From positions 248,001-312,000 of the forward strand of contig OY282379.1 of NCBI GenBank assembly GCA_958295875.1: a stretch of DNA of 64,000 nucleotides. The letters run 5' to 3'. The translations under genes were made by a program, and so were the position numbers. Under the pieces are notes generated by a model. That model saw only the letters and a program-made list of their open reading frames with translations. It was not told where the DNA came from and made no database searches. Within the stretch, counting starts at the first letter, position 1. Each line of letters begins with the position of its first letter. Below, piece by piece: positions 1 through 9,110 of the stretch. Origin of the DNA: an uncultured Pseudomonadales bacterium (GTDB lineage Bacteria > Pseudomonadota > Gammaproteobacteria > Pseudomonadales > Azotimanducaceae).

Positions 1-1113
1 CTCGCCACCTACACGGAAAGCGGCGGCGCAGGGGAGACAGCACTCGATCAAGACAAGGCCGTGGCCTTGATGCAGGAGAAGCATGAAATCTGCTGTGCCC
101 TATTTCATGGCTTCGATCGGCGCGGGTGGACCCACGGCAAACCGGCAGAGCGCTTGGCTCTGTTGCCAGCGGCCCAAGAGCACATCCTTGCTCAAGAAGA
201 TGGCAAGGATCGTTGCGTGAAGGCCGTGCGCGCGCTCTCGCAAGCCTTCGCGCTGGCTGTCCCACGCGACGAGGCCGTCCGCATACGCGACGACGTGGCG
301 TTCTTCCAGGCCGTGCAGGCCGCGCTCGACAAACGCGCAGTCGGCGAAGCGAAGACGGACGAGGAACTGGATCACGCCGTGCGGCAGATCATCGACCGCG
401 CCGTCGCCCCGGAGGGCGTGACGGACATCTTCGCCGTGGCTGGTTTGCGGAAACCAGACATCTCCATCCTCTCGGACGAGTTCTTGGCGGAAGTTCAAGG
501 GATGGAACACCGCAACGTTGCCGTGGAACTGCTGCGCAAGCTGTTGAACGGTGAGGTCGTCGCGCGACGGCGCGAGAACGTGGTGCAGGCGCGCTCCTTC
601 GCCGAGTTGCTTGAGAAGGCGCTGGGGCGGTACCAGAACCGCGCCGTGGAGGCCGCGCAGGTCATTGAGGAACTCATCGACCTTGCCCGCTCCATGCGCA
701 CGGCCACCGAGCGCGGCGAAGCATTGGGCCTCGGCAAAGACGAGCTCGCCTTCTACGACGCCTTGGAGACTAGCGACAGCGCCGTGCAAGTGCTCGGCGA
801 CGAGACGCTGCGCTTGATCGCTTGGGAATTGGTGCGAACGGTGCGCCGTAACGTCACCATCGACTGGACTCGGCGCGAGAGCGTGAGGGCCAAGCTCCGC
901 GCCGCCGTGAAGCGCATCCTGAACAAGCACGGCTATCCGCCGGACAAGCGCGAGCAGGCAGCGGAAACTGTATTGGAGCAAGCGGAAGTGTTGTCCGCGG
1001 CTTGGGCGGAGGAGCCGCCACCAGCGCTCGGCTTCCGGCCACTCCCGAAACGCGGCGGTGGCGTCGTCACCAATGCGTTGATCGACCGCCTGCGAGAGGA
1101 AACAGGCGACTGA
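1..1113 (+). CDS. hsdR: Type I restriction enzyme R subunit, C-terminal part (5' end outside window)
   Basis: The reading frame is open from the first base, so only the C-terminal 370 residues are here. It begins LATYTESGG and continues through [13 protein letters not shown], which I recognise as the helical C-terminal region (DUF3387-like) of HsdR, the ATP-dependent translocase/endonuclease subunit of type I restriction-modification. The nuclease and helicase motor domains would lie upstream of the window. The helical tail of this family contacts the HsdM/HsdS methyltransferase core. The stop codon shares one base (TGATG) with the next gene, a PIN-domain protein, so the two are probably translationally coupled. 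HsdM and HsdS are not visible and are expected upstream. Confidence 0.85.
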   Translation, partial: LATYTESGGAGETALDQDKAVALMQEKHEICCALFHGFDRRGWTHGKPAERLALLPAAQEHILAQEDGKDRCVKAVRALSQAFALAVPRDEAVRIRDDVAFFQAVQAALDKRAVGEAKTDEELDHAVRQIIDRAVAPEGVTDIFAVAGLRKPDISILSDEFLAEVQGMEHRNVAVELLRKLLNGEVVARRRENVVQARSFAELLEKALGRYQNRAVEAAQVIEELIDLARSMRTATERGEALGLGKDELAFYDALETSDSAVQVLGDETLRLIAWELVRTVRRNVTIDWTRRESVRAKLRAAVKRILNKHGYPPDKREQAAETVLEQAEVLSAAWAEEPPPALGFRPLPKRGGGVVTNALIDRLREETGD

Positions 1114-1565
1114 TGCGGGCGTTGTTGGATGTCAATGTCTTGATTGCGCTGGTGGACAGCAACCATGAGCACCACGAGATCGCCAGCCGCTGGCTGGAAG
1201 ATCACATCCAGGAGGGCTGGGCCAGCTGCGCGATCACCCAGAACGGATGCCTGCGAATCATGTGTGATCCGAAGTACCGAGCTCCTCTGCCAGTGGCGGT
1301 GGTTGCCGATGCTCTTCAGGAAGCCACTGACACGACGCACCATGAGTTCTGGCCAGACGCGAGCCTGCTGATGCCCGGCGTCATCGACTGGCAGCAGGTT
1401 GGCGGGCCCAAGCAGATCACGGACCTGTACTTGCTCGCTTTGGCTGCCAAGAACGAGGGGCGTCTTGTCACGTTCGACAAAAAGATAGTCAGACGCGCAG
1501 CTCTCACAGCCAGTGCCGAGACGTACTTCGTGATCCCTGCACCGGACGGCGGCAACGGTCCATGA
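1113..1565 (+). CDS. PIN-domain ribonuclease, VapC-like toxin
   Basis: A 150-residue protein with the PIN-fold acidic residues in order: LLDVNVLIAL near the N-terminus, an ITQNGCLRI segment, DLYLLALA and LVTFDKK near the C-terminus. This arrangement matches the VapC-like family that includes many mycobacterial toxins, which are magnesium-dependent RNases that cut tRNA or rRNA. The start is the ATG overlapping the hsdR stop by one base; a longer upstream start in the same frame would run antisense-like through hsdR and is not supported. No VapB-type antitoxin gene lies directly beside it, which is unusual for a VapC. It could be an orphan toxin, or an RNase effector attached to the restriction locus. 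Confidence 0.8.
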   Translation: MRALLDVNVLIALVDSNHEHHEIASRWLEDHIQEGWASCAITQNGCLRIMCDPKYRAPLPVAVVADALQEATDTTHHEFWPDASLLMPGVIDWQQVGGPKQITDLYLLALAAKNEGRLVTFDKKIVRRAALTASAETYFVIPAPDGGNGP

Positions 1566-1595
1566 CGCCTCTTGAGATTCGGCACTGTCAGCGTG

Positions 1596-1611
1596 TTGGC
1601 CTTCGGGCCAA
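1596..1611 (+). terminator. Hairpin with UUCG tetraloop after the PIN gene
   Basis: A perfect 6-bp stem (TTGGCC/GGCCAA) closes on a TTCG loop, a very stable tetraloop, 30 bases after the PIN stop. There is no T-run after it, so it may be a weak terminator or an mRNA-end stabiliser rather than a classical intrinsic terminator. Confidence 0.4.
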
Positions 1612-1671
1612 GGCGGTGGTTTGCGTCCGGCGGAGTCGATACAGTTCACCGCGTGAGCTGACTGGCACCAA

Positions 1672-4600
1672 ATGAGCAAGGCCAACCCCAAGGGCACGAG
1701 CCCCTACGCAACCGGTGGCGGCGGCGTCACCTTTGAGCGGAGGGTTGCCGTTCAATACCTCGCTCGCTTGCTCACGGGGGATGGTGGTTCCGAACTCGGA
1801 GACGGGCGACGCGTAACGGCCGTTGCCTTCCAACAGGCACCCACACACGCAGTTGACGATCTCGTCGTGAGCGCTTCTCACCTTGGCGAGACGCAGCCCT
1901 CGCTGCTGCTCGCCCTCGGGATTCGACGCTCACCGAAGATCGTCAAGAGCGACGAGTCCACGCGAAAACTGATCGGCCAGTTCGTTCGCGCCGTTGTCGA
2001 AGAACCGTCCGATGGGCAGGAACAACGGTTTGGGCTTGTTGTATCGGGTCAACAACTCCACGCCCAGCAACTAGCGCGACTCGCCGATGTTGCCAGGACG
2101 CAGAGTGATCCGACTAGATTCTTCAAGCTCGTCCAAACGCGGGGCAAGTTCAGTCGCTCCGTGCGAAACCGGCTACGCCATCTAGAGCAAATCGTGGAGT
2201 ACGCACTCCACGATCTTGGCGTGGTGGACGCTGACACGAAAGTTGTCCAAGAGCGCACATGGCGATTGCTTTCGAAGCTCAATGTGCTCATGCCACGACT
2301 TGAGACACCCGATGAAACTGACTGGGCAGGAGTGGTGAACAGCCTTAGGGCGGCGGTGCAAGACGCTGATCTGAGCGTCGCGTCACAGCTTCGAGATCAT
2401 CTCGTTGCTCTGGCGAGCGACTACTCACCACGAGCTGCACATGTAGACCTCGCGATGGTGCGGCGCGATTCACATGTGCATCTCGACGCCACGACACGGC
2501 GGCATCGCCAAGGATGGGAGAGACTCCGTAGTCTTGATCGGCAAGCACGCGAATCCGTGCGGACCGAGATCACCGCGGGCGATGGCCGCCGCTCTATTCG
2601 CTTGGATCGAGACGGCGCAGCGAAGGAATTGTTGGAAGCGGTATCTGGCGCGGAGGCTGTGGTTGTCAGCGGAGAATCCGGCGTCGGCAAGAGCGCACTT
2701 GCGGTGGCAGGCCTCACGGCGATAGCCGATGTGGAAGGAGATCGCATGCAAGCAGTGTGCGTCAACCTGCGCCACGTCCCCGATCGCCCCATAGAACTCG
2801 AAGATGTGCTGGGCACAGATCTATCGACACTTCTTTCTGAACTGAGCGCCCCGCAACGGGTGTTCGTGATTGACGGCGCGGACGCGACGACAGAAGGTAA
2901 GCAGGACGCATTCGGCTATCTGGTTAGCGCGGCCCAAAACAGTGATGTCAAGGTGGTCGCGGTCACTTCCATCGACAGCAGCGAAGTTGTACGCCGCACC
3001 ATCGCCGAACACCGCAATGTTGCCGCCACGGATCATCTCGTAGCCCCTCTCAACGAATTGGAGTTAAAGAAGGTCGTCGAGACCTTTCCGGAGTTGCGAC
3101 CTCTCGACGCGAATCCGCGATCCCGCGAACTGCTACGTCGCTTGGTTGTGATGGATCTACTCGTTCGTGGGCAGATATCCGACACTCCCGTGACGGACGC
3201 AGACGCAATGAACGAGGTTTGGCGCGGCCTTGTGCGGCGAGGAGAGAGGGCAGACAGAGGGCTCCCAGACGCTCGCGAGACGGTGCTTCTGCAGCTCGCG
3301 GAGCTGGAGCTCGACGACGGAGACCGCCTCCAGGTCATCAACCAGATGGATGCCGCCGCGCTTGACGGCCTGCGTCGGGACGGACTGTTGCACGCCCCGA
3401 GCGGGGATCCATTCAGAATCGCCCCCGATTTCGCCCACGACGAGGTACGCCGCTACGCCGTTGCCCGCCTTCTCTTGGCCACCGGTAACCCAGCGTCCCG
3501 GCTCCGTGGCAGTGGAGCACCCCGTTGGTCGCTTGCGGCAGCACGACTCGCGTGTCAGGCATGGTTGGCGCAACGCCAGACCGCGACGGTCCCATTAGCG
3601 GGCAGGTTCGCTGCGCAGCAGGCGTCGTTCGATGCGCTAGTCGACGCAGGCCATGGAAGCCGCTGGGGTGACGTGCCCAGCGAGGCCCTGCTCACGCTCG
3701 CCGACTCCGAGCCGCTCCTCCGGGACGCATGGCCGCAGCTACTTGCTCATGATGCCGCTGGCTTGCGTCGGCTTGCCCGTGTTGTCGATCAGCGGCACTG
3801 CGATAAGAACGGGGTCGTCGACATAGACGCCGCGGCACCGATCATCGGCCTCTTGCTCAAGACCCCGGCACCATGGCGTATAGGCAATTATGCCGAGGAC
3901 CTCTTTCGTGATTGGCTACGCGGACACGTCATAGCAGGCACTGCTGCCGGGGATCCGTTGCGCGTTCAACTTCGTCGGCGTCTCGTGGAAGAGTGTGCGG
4001 CAGCAGATGAGATCTTCGCCGCAGAACGTCAGGCCGCGGCGGCACAAGCCGCACGGAAGCCAAACACAGAGGAGCATCGTAAGCTCAGAAAACGGCTTGC
4101 AAGACAGAGCACTTTGCTCTCGTCAATCGGCTATGGTCGCCGGCTGGCCAGTATGCCACGCGAGATCACAGACGAGATCGTCTTGGAGCTACTCGCCCTA
4201 CTCGGCCCCGACATTGGTGACGATGGTGAGGCGATCCTGCGCCGCGTTGCCAAAAGCACACCTCAGTACCTCTGTCCTGCTGTTGACAAACCTCTTACAG
4301 GCCGTGCGCTCTCCAACGGTCCTCCGGGGCTCCTAGCGGACCTGACCGAGGCGTACTACCTAAACGATGAAGGCAATGAATCGGGTTACAAGAAGTATGG
4401 GCTTCGAGATCATCATTGGGCGGGCATAGGTGTGCCTTTCGCTGCGTGGTACCGCGGTCCGTTTATGGACCTCTTTCGGACAGACTTCCGTAATAGCGTT
4501 GCAATGCTCAACCGCCTGCTCAATCATGCCGCGCGCATTCGGGCACAAAAACTCATCGATCTGGATCGGGGGAGCCGATCTGTGGAAGACACTATTAGAC

Positions 4601-6792
4601 CATACGAGAGCGAACTCAGAATATCTGGCGTTCCTCAACTCTATGTCGGCGATGACCATGTTTGGCGTTGGTATCGCGGCAATGGAGTCGGCCCGTATCC
4701 TTGCATGAGCGCATTGCAGGCACTTGAGCGAGAGTGCGACCAACTGATAGGGATCGAGGTTCCGATTCGCACACTAGTCTCGATAATGTTGAATGGCTGT
4801 GAAAATTTGGCAATGGCTGGCCTTGTCGTCGGGCTGTTGGTGCGGCACCTTGAGGATGCGGGTAACCTACTAGATCCCTACTTCACCGAACCTGCGATCT
4901 GGCATTTGGAATTTGCTCGAGTCGCATCCGCGGCCAGTCCATTCTCGGCAGACTCCAAGGAAATTGTGGCACCCGAGCGGCGGAACTGGTCGCTCCGCGA
5001 AGCAGCGATGTTCTTGGGCGTCAAGGCCAAGGGCGCACGCATCGAGGTGCTGCGCACCATCGGTGACCAGTTGGTAACCAACGCACGCCGCCAGCTAGAA
5101 ATCACCGGCGGGCTTGACCCTGACTCGATCAACCACGAACTTGCGCAAGTCCGGGCTTGGGCTAGTAGTCTAGACCGAGGCAGGTACACCGCATACAGAG
5201 ATCCGGATAGTGTAGGTAGTGTCTACATCCACGCTACGCCACCCGACGACGTCGTGAAAGCACTAGCTAGTGACCAAAATGATATTGAGCTATCCAACGA
5301 AGCAATGCGGTTGACTGTTCGCTACGGGATAAAGAAGCAGCCCATGTCCGCCGTCGGCCCCGGCGAGTTGGCGGCCGATCTTCGCACCGCCGAGAGCCTA
5401 TTTGAGAGTTCGCATTACGCTAGTCCTAGTATTCCTTGGGACGCCGCTGCGGCGGTTTCAGCGCACGCACTAGAAGCACACCTCGTCGAGCGTGCCAACC
5501 TGCCGGACGCCGCGCTCTCCTTTGCGGTCGAGACAATAGTTGGGGTCGGAGAGGGCGCTGCGGGACCTCGGGAGTTGGAGTTCGAAGAGACCTTCTTCGA
5601 ACTTGGTGCCGATCGCAGCGTGGCGCGTACCCTTCCACTGCTGCTCCTGCCTTTGGCGGCACCGACTCGGGCTTTGGTCGATACAGAGCGCGGATCACCG
5701 ACGTTCGAGCGTGTCTTCCGTGCGTGCGTCAAACTCGCGCGAGCGGTGTCGAATGAGGTTCGGCTTCATCTCGCACGTGGCTTGGATCATGTCTGGAAGG
5801 CATCTTGCGTGGAACAGGGGCGCTGTCATCATGAGGTGGGCTTGCGGATAGCTACCGAGATGATGCGCTACTGTGCGCTCGGACCATGGGACGGCGACAC
5901 CATGCAACGCAGCGTCATCGCTCTCAAGGAACCACTAGCGGAGTCACTGGCAGGGGCTGCCGCAGACTCGATTCTCGTGCCACGTCTCGATGGAGCCATA
6001 CGAGCACTCGCACCAGCGACCATGGCCAACTGCTGCATCTCCGTACGGGCCCGTAGACTACTACTGGCCCTTCTCGCGACGCAGCGCCGGTCCCTGCTCC
6101 ACTACGAGCGAGGGGATCCAGACGATCGGGAGTCGCACTCTCTCGTGAGCGCACGCGCTCTGCTGACGCTCGCGAAAGATGGCGATGACACGGCCATCTA
6201 CGAGCACATCAATGCTTACGCCGACAACTCCAGATTACTGAGAAAGATACTCCGATCTCTTTCCGGGGCCGCGGAGGAAGCATCGGATAGGGCGGCGACA
6301 GCGGAACGCATCTGGCCCGATCTAGTTCGCCACGTGCTTAACCTCCATGGGTCCGGTCGCACACCGTTTAGGGATTCGCACGGAGGCGACTGGGCTCTTG
6401 CCGCTCTCATCCCGAATCCCGCGGGCGAGCAGTGGTACCTCTATCGAGAGGTCAGTGGCGGTCCAATCGTATGGTGGGACCCACTTGAGTTGCGGCAAGA
6501 AGTAGAAGCGTGGTTGGCGCTTGCCATGGGCAACCCGACGTGCGTAGACCGGCTAATTGGCTTCGTGCGTCCGCTCAATCTAGACAACCAAGTTCGCCTC
6601 GGTCTGCCGTGGGTCGCGAAGATCGCATTGGCCGATCCCAATAGAGTCGCCCGCGGCACTTACTTTCTGGCAACGTGGCTTATCAAAACGCGCTCGGTGG
6701 CCGTTGAGGCACGGCTACTGGCGACGTGGCAAGAAGTCGTGGATGCTATGGTCGTCGCTGGGGACACGCGACTTGCACCCTATTCGGACTAG
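1672..6792 (+). CDS. Giant STAND-type NTPase with Cap4-like nuclease-type N-terminus, putative antiphage protein
   Basis: A 1706-residue protein. Residues 5-110 (SPYATGGGGVTFERRV, then VDDLVV at 61-66 and LALGIRR at 80-86) resemble the Cap4/DUF4297 nuclease-type domain, although the usual Q/E-x-K part of the PD-(D/E)xK site is not obvious. A Walker A motif, GESGVGKS, lies at 334-341 and a Walker B-like VFVIDGAD at 397-404, followed by VVAVTS, as in STAND/AAA NTPases. The rest, about 1200 residues, looks helical and repeat-like, which in this class forms the sensor. Large nuclease-STAND proteins are known antiphage sensors (Avs/AVAST types). The neighbouring hsdR and PIN genes support a defence role. 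Codon use is less GC-extreme than in the housekeeping genes nearby, which suggests transfer. The fold assignment of both ends is inference. Confidence 0.6.
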   Translation: MSKANPKGTSPYATGGGGVTFERRVAVQYLARLLTGDGGSELGDGRRVTAVAFQQAPTHAVDDLVVSASHLGETQPSLLLALGIRRSPKIVKSDESTRKLIGQFVRAVVEEPSDGQEQRFGLVVSGQQLHAQQLARLADVARTQSDPTRFFKLVQTRGKFSRSVRNRLRHLEQIVEYALHDLGVVDADTKVVQERTWRLLSKLNVLMPRLETPDETDWAGVVNSLRAAVQDADLSVASQLRDHLVALASDYSPRAAHVDLAMVRRDSHVHLDATTRRHRQGWERLRSLDRQARESVRTEITAGDGRRSIRLDRDGAAKELLEAVSGAEAVVVSGESGVGKSALAVAGLTAIADVEGDRMQAVCVNLRHVPDRPIELEDVLGTDLSTLLSELSAPQRVFVIDGADATTEGKQDAFGYLVSAAQNSDVKVVAVTSIDSSEVVRRTIAEHRNVAATDHLVAPLNELELKKVVETFPELRPLDANPRSRELLRRLVVMDLLVRGQISDTPVTDADAMNEVWRGLVRRGERADRGLPDARETVLLQLAELELDDGDRLQVINQMDAAALDGLRRDGLLHAPSGDPFRIAPDFAHDEVRRYAVARLLLATGNPASRLRGSGAPRWSLAAARLACQAWLAQRQTATVPLAGRFAAQQASFDALVDAGHGSRWGDVPSEALLTLADSEPLLRDAWPQLLAHDAAGLRRLARVVDQRHCDKNGVVDIDAAAPIIGLLLKTPAPWRIGNYAEDLFRDWLRGHVIAGTAAGDPLRVQLRRRLVEECAAADEIFAAERQAAAAQAARKPNTEEHRKLRKRLARQSTLLSSIGYGRRLASMPREITDEIVLELLALLGPDIGDDGEAILRRVAKSTPQYLCPAVDKPLTGRALSNGPPGLLADLTEAYYLNDEGNESGYKKYGLRDHHWAGIGVPFAAWYRGPFMDLFRTDFRNSVAMLNRLLNHAARIRAQKLIDLDRGSRSVEDTIRPYESELRISGVPQLYVGDDHVWRWYRGNGVGPYPCMSALQALERECDQLIGIEVPIRTLVSIMLNGCENLAMAGLVVGLLVRHLEDAGNLLDPYFTEPAIWHLEFARVASAASPFSADSKEIVAPERRNWSLREAAMFLGVKAKGARIEVLRTIGDQLVTNARRQLEITGGLDPDSINHELAQVRAWASSLDRGRYTAYRDPDSVGSVYIHATPPDDVVKALASDQNDIELSNEAMRLTVRYGIKKQPMSAVGPGELAADLRTAESLFESSHYASPSIPWDAAAAVSAHALEAHLVERANLPDAALSFAVETIVGVGEGAAGPRELEFEETFFELGADRSVARTLPLLLLPLAAPTRALVDTERGSPTFERVFRACVKLARAVSNEVRLHLARGLDHVWKASCVEQGRCHHEVGLRIATEMMRYCALGPWDGDTMQRSVIALKEPLAESLAGAAADSILVPRLDGAIRALAPATMANCCISVRARRLLLALLATQRRSLLHYERGDPDDRESHSLVSARALLTLAKDGDDTAIYEHINAYADNSRLLRKILRSLSGAAEEASDRAATAERIWPDLVRHVLNLHGSGRTPFRDSHGGDWALAALIPNPAGEQWYLYREVSGGPIVWWDPLELRQEVEAWLALAMGNPTCVDRLIGFVRPLNLDNQVRLGLPWVAKIALADPNRVARGTYFLATWLIKTRSVAVEARLLATWQEVVDAMVVAGDTRLAPYSD

Positions 6793-6900
6793 TCGCACCT
6801 AGGTGCCGTCGCATCCGCATCCATCGATGTGTCACCCGCCTCGCCGCCCCATCCCTATAACCCTGACGCCGCCGCCCCCCTGCGCGATAATCCCCTTCCG

Positions 6901-8286
6901 ATGAGCGACTATTCCAATGTCCGTCGGGTCTATGCCGTCAGCGAGTTGGCTGCTGAGGCGCGGTTCGTCATCGAGGGGCGCTTCCCCATGTTGTGGGTGG
7001 AGGGCGAGGTGTCGAACTTGAGCCGCCCCGGTTCCGGGCACTGGTACTTCAGCTTGAAGGACGACCGGGCGCAGATTCGCTGTGCGATGTTCGCAAGCCG
7101 CAACCGCTATATCCGGGCGCCAATCCGCGACGGCATGGCGGTGCTGGCGCGCTGCCGCCTTTCGCTCTATGAGACGCGGGGCGAGTTCCAAGCCATCGTG
7201 GAGCATGTGGAGCCGGCCGGCGAGGGGGCGCTGCGCGCCGCGTTCGAGCGCCTGCGGGCAACCTTGGAGGCCGAGGGGCTCTTTGCTCCGGAACGCAAGC
7301 GCCCGCTGCCGGCGTTCCCGCGCCGCATCGGCGTCGTCAGTTCCCTGTCCGGCGCCGCGCTGCGCGATGTGCTGGCCGTGTTGCGGAACCGCTATCCCTT
7401 GGTCGAAGTGCTGTGCCTGCCTGTGGCCACGCAAGGCATCGAGGCGCCGCCGCAAATTGCGGACGCGCTAGAGCAAGCGCAGGCCCTGAACCCGCCGCTG
7501 GACCTGATCGTGCTCACGCGGGGCGGCGGGTCGCTGGAAGACTTGGCCGCCTTCAACAGCGAGCTATTGGCGCGGCACATCAGCCGCTGTGCGATTCCCG
7601 TGGTGTCCGCCGTGGGCCACGAAACGGATGTGACCATTGCGGACTTGGTGGCAGATCGCCGCGCCCCCACGCCCTCCGCGGCGGCGGAGCTCATCGTGCC
7701 AGACCGCGCCGAACTGACGGTGCGGCTACTCGGCGCGGAAGGTGCGCTGGCGCGACGCATGACGGAGCGCGTGAGCGCCGAGCGTCGCCATGTCGTCGCC
7801 GTGAGCCGCCGCTTGGTAGACCCGGCGCGCGCCATTGAGCAACGCATGCAGCGCGCGGACGAGTTGCGCGAGCGCCTGGCACGCGCCGTGGGCCATCGCC
7901 TCGGCGGCGCGGCCACGCGCCTTCAACACGCACGCGGCAGCCTAGGCCGCGCAAGCCCCGCCCACGCCATCGAGGGCGGGCAACAGCGGGCGCAACAGGC
8001 GTGGCGACAACTTGTGCGCGGCATGGAGCGGCAACTGGCGTCCGCCTCGGCCACGCTGCGTGGCACTATCCGCGCGCTGGACGCGGTGAGCCCGCTCAAC
8101 ACGCTGTCGCGTGGCTACGCCGTGGTGTCGCAGCCCGATGGCTCGCGCTGGGGGCGCGTGGTGAGCGATGCAACAGCCATCGCTGCGGGCGCCCGCATCG
8201 ACGCGCATCTCGCCGGCGGCACCATTGAAGCCACGGTTCTCGCCACACGCCCCGCGCCCACCGAGGCGCCAGAGGAGCAAGCATGA
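6901..8286 (+). CDS. xseA: Exodeoxyribonuclease VII large subunit
   Basis: A 461-residue protein giving the catalytic subunit of exonuclease VII, which degrades single-stranded DNA in both directions during repair. The N-terminal OB-fold is visible (VYAVSELAAEAR, then WVEGEVSNLSRPGSGHWYF) and the central catalytic region has the conserved GGGSLEDLAAFN and the histidine segment SAVGHETDVTIADLVADRRAPTPSAA. The C-terminal part is a long coiled-coil-like helix ending in LSRGYAVV. I chose the ATG at 6901 (MSDYSNVRRVY) because the upstream in-frame extension from 6829 is proline-rich and does not resemble the family. It overlaps the downstream M23 peptidase gene by four bases (ATGA). The small subunit XseB is not in the window. 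Confidence 0.93.
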   Translation: MSDYSNVRRVYAVSELAAEARFVIEGRFPMLWVEGEVSNLSRPGSGHWYFSLKDDRAQIRCAMFASRNRYIRAPIRDGMAVLARCRLSLYETRGEFQAIVEHVEPAGEGALRAAFERLRATLEAEGLFAPERKRPLPAFPRRIGVVSSLSGAALRDVLAVLRNRYPLVEVLCLPVATQGIEAPPQIADALEQAQALNPPLDLIVLTRGGGSLEDLAAFNSELLARHISRCAIPVVSAVGHETDVTIADLVADRRAPTPSAAAELIVPDRAELTVRLLGAEGALARRMTERVSAERRHVVAVSRRLVDPARAIEQRMQRADELRERLARAVGHRLGGAATRLQHARGSLGRASPAHAIEGGQQRAQQAWRQLVRGMERQLASASATLRGTIRALDAVSPLNTLSRGYAVVSQPDGSRWGRVVSDATAIAAGARIDAHLAGGTIEATVLATRPAPTEAPEEQA

Positions 8287-9110
8287 CGCCACTCGTCCTC
8301 ACGCTGGCCGCCATCGTCAGCATCCCCGCCGGCGTGCCCGGCGGCGTCGTCGCCGTGCCGGTGCCGGCGGATGTCGTGGCCGTGCATTTCAACGACGATG
8401 CCGCCCTGCTCTACCGGCACCACGCACTGGTGGGCCTGCCGCTGGACACCACGCCGGGGCGCTACCACATCACCGCGCGCGACGGCCACGGCAGCACGGC
8501 GCAGGTGCCCTTCGACATCGCGCACAAGGACTATCCCGAGCAGCGCCTCACCATCGCCAACCCACGCCATGTGAATCCCGCCCCGGAAGACCTCAGGCGC
8601 ATCGAGCGGGAGAGTGCGCGAATGCGCGATGCCTATGCGCTGATGACGCCTAGCGCCGGGAACTTCCACCCGTTCGCGCGCCCCGTGGCAGGGGCTGTCA
8701 CCGGCACTTTCGGCCGCCGCCGCATCCTGAACGGCGAAGCCCGCAGCCCACACCGCGGGCTCGACATCGCCGCCGCCACCGGCACCCCCGTCGTCGCCCC
8801 GGCGCCGGGCCGCGTCGCCGTCACCGGCAACTTCTTCTTCAACGGCAACACCGTGCTCTTGGATCATGGCGATGGATTGGTCTCGCTTTATTGCCACCTG
8901 CACGAAATCCAAGTGCAGGAGGGAGACCACATGGCCCGCGGCGCGGCGCTGGGAACGGTTGGCGCCACCGGCCGCGCCACTGGCCCGCACCTGCATTGGA
9001 CCGTGGCGCTGCGTGGCGTGATGATCGACCCGGTTGGCTTGACGGAAACGCTGGCGCGGCTCAACGCGCCGGCGGACGACGCCGGAGGCGCTAGCGCCCG
9101 CGCTCAATGA
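8283..9110 (+). CDS. M23 family zinc metallopeptidase (LytM-type murein hydrolase)
   Basis: A 275-residue protein with a hydrophobic N-terminus that could be a signal peptide, a beta-rich middle region, and a C-terminal M23 domain. The metal-binding features are present: HRGLDIA near residue 157, then the HLHW motif near 238, with the intervening GNTVLLDHGDG and GATGRATGPH blocks. The family cuts peptide cross-links in peptidoglycan in the periplasm, or serves as an amidase activator when degenerate; here the zinc ligands are kept, so activity is likely. The start codon overlaps the xseA stop (ATGA), and the 3' end overlaps the end of the convergent der gene by 20 bases. Confidence 0.85.
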   Translation: MTPLVLTLAAIVSIPAGVPGGVVAVPVPADVVAVHFNDDAALLYRHHALVGLPLDTTPGRYHITARDGHGSTAQVPFDIAHKDYPEQRLTIANPRHVNPAPEDLRRIERESARMRDAYALMTPSAGNFHPFARPVAGAVTGTFGRRRILNGEARSPHRGLDIAAATGTPVVAPAPGRVAVTGNFFFNGNTVLLDHGDGLVSLYCHLHEIQVQEGDHMARGAALGTVGATGRATGPHLHWTVALRGVMIDPVGLTETLARLNAPADDAGGASARAQ

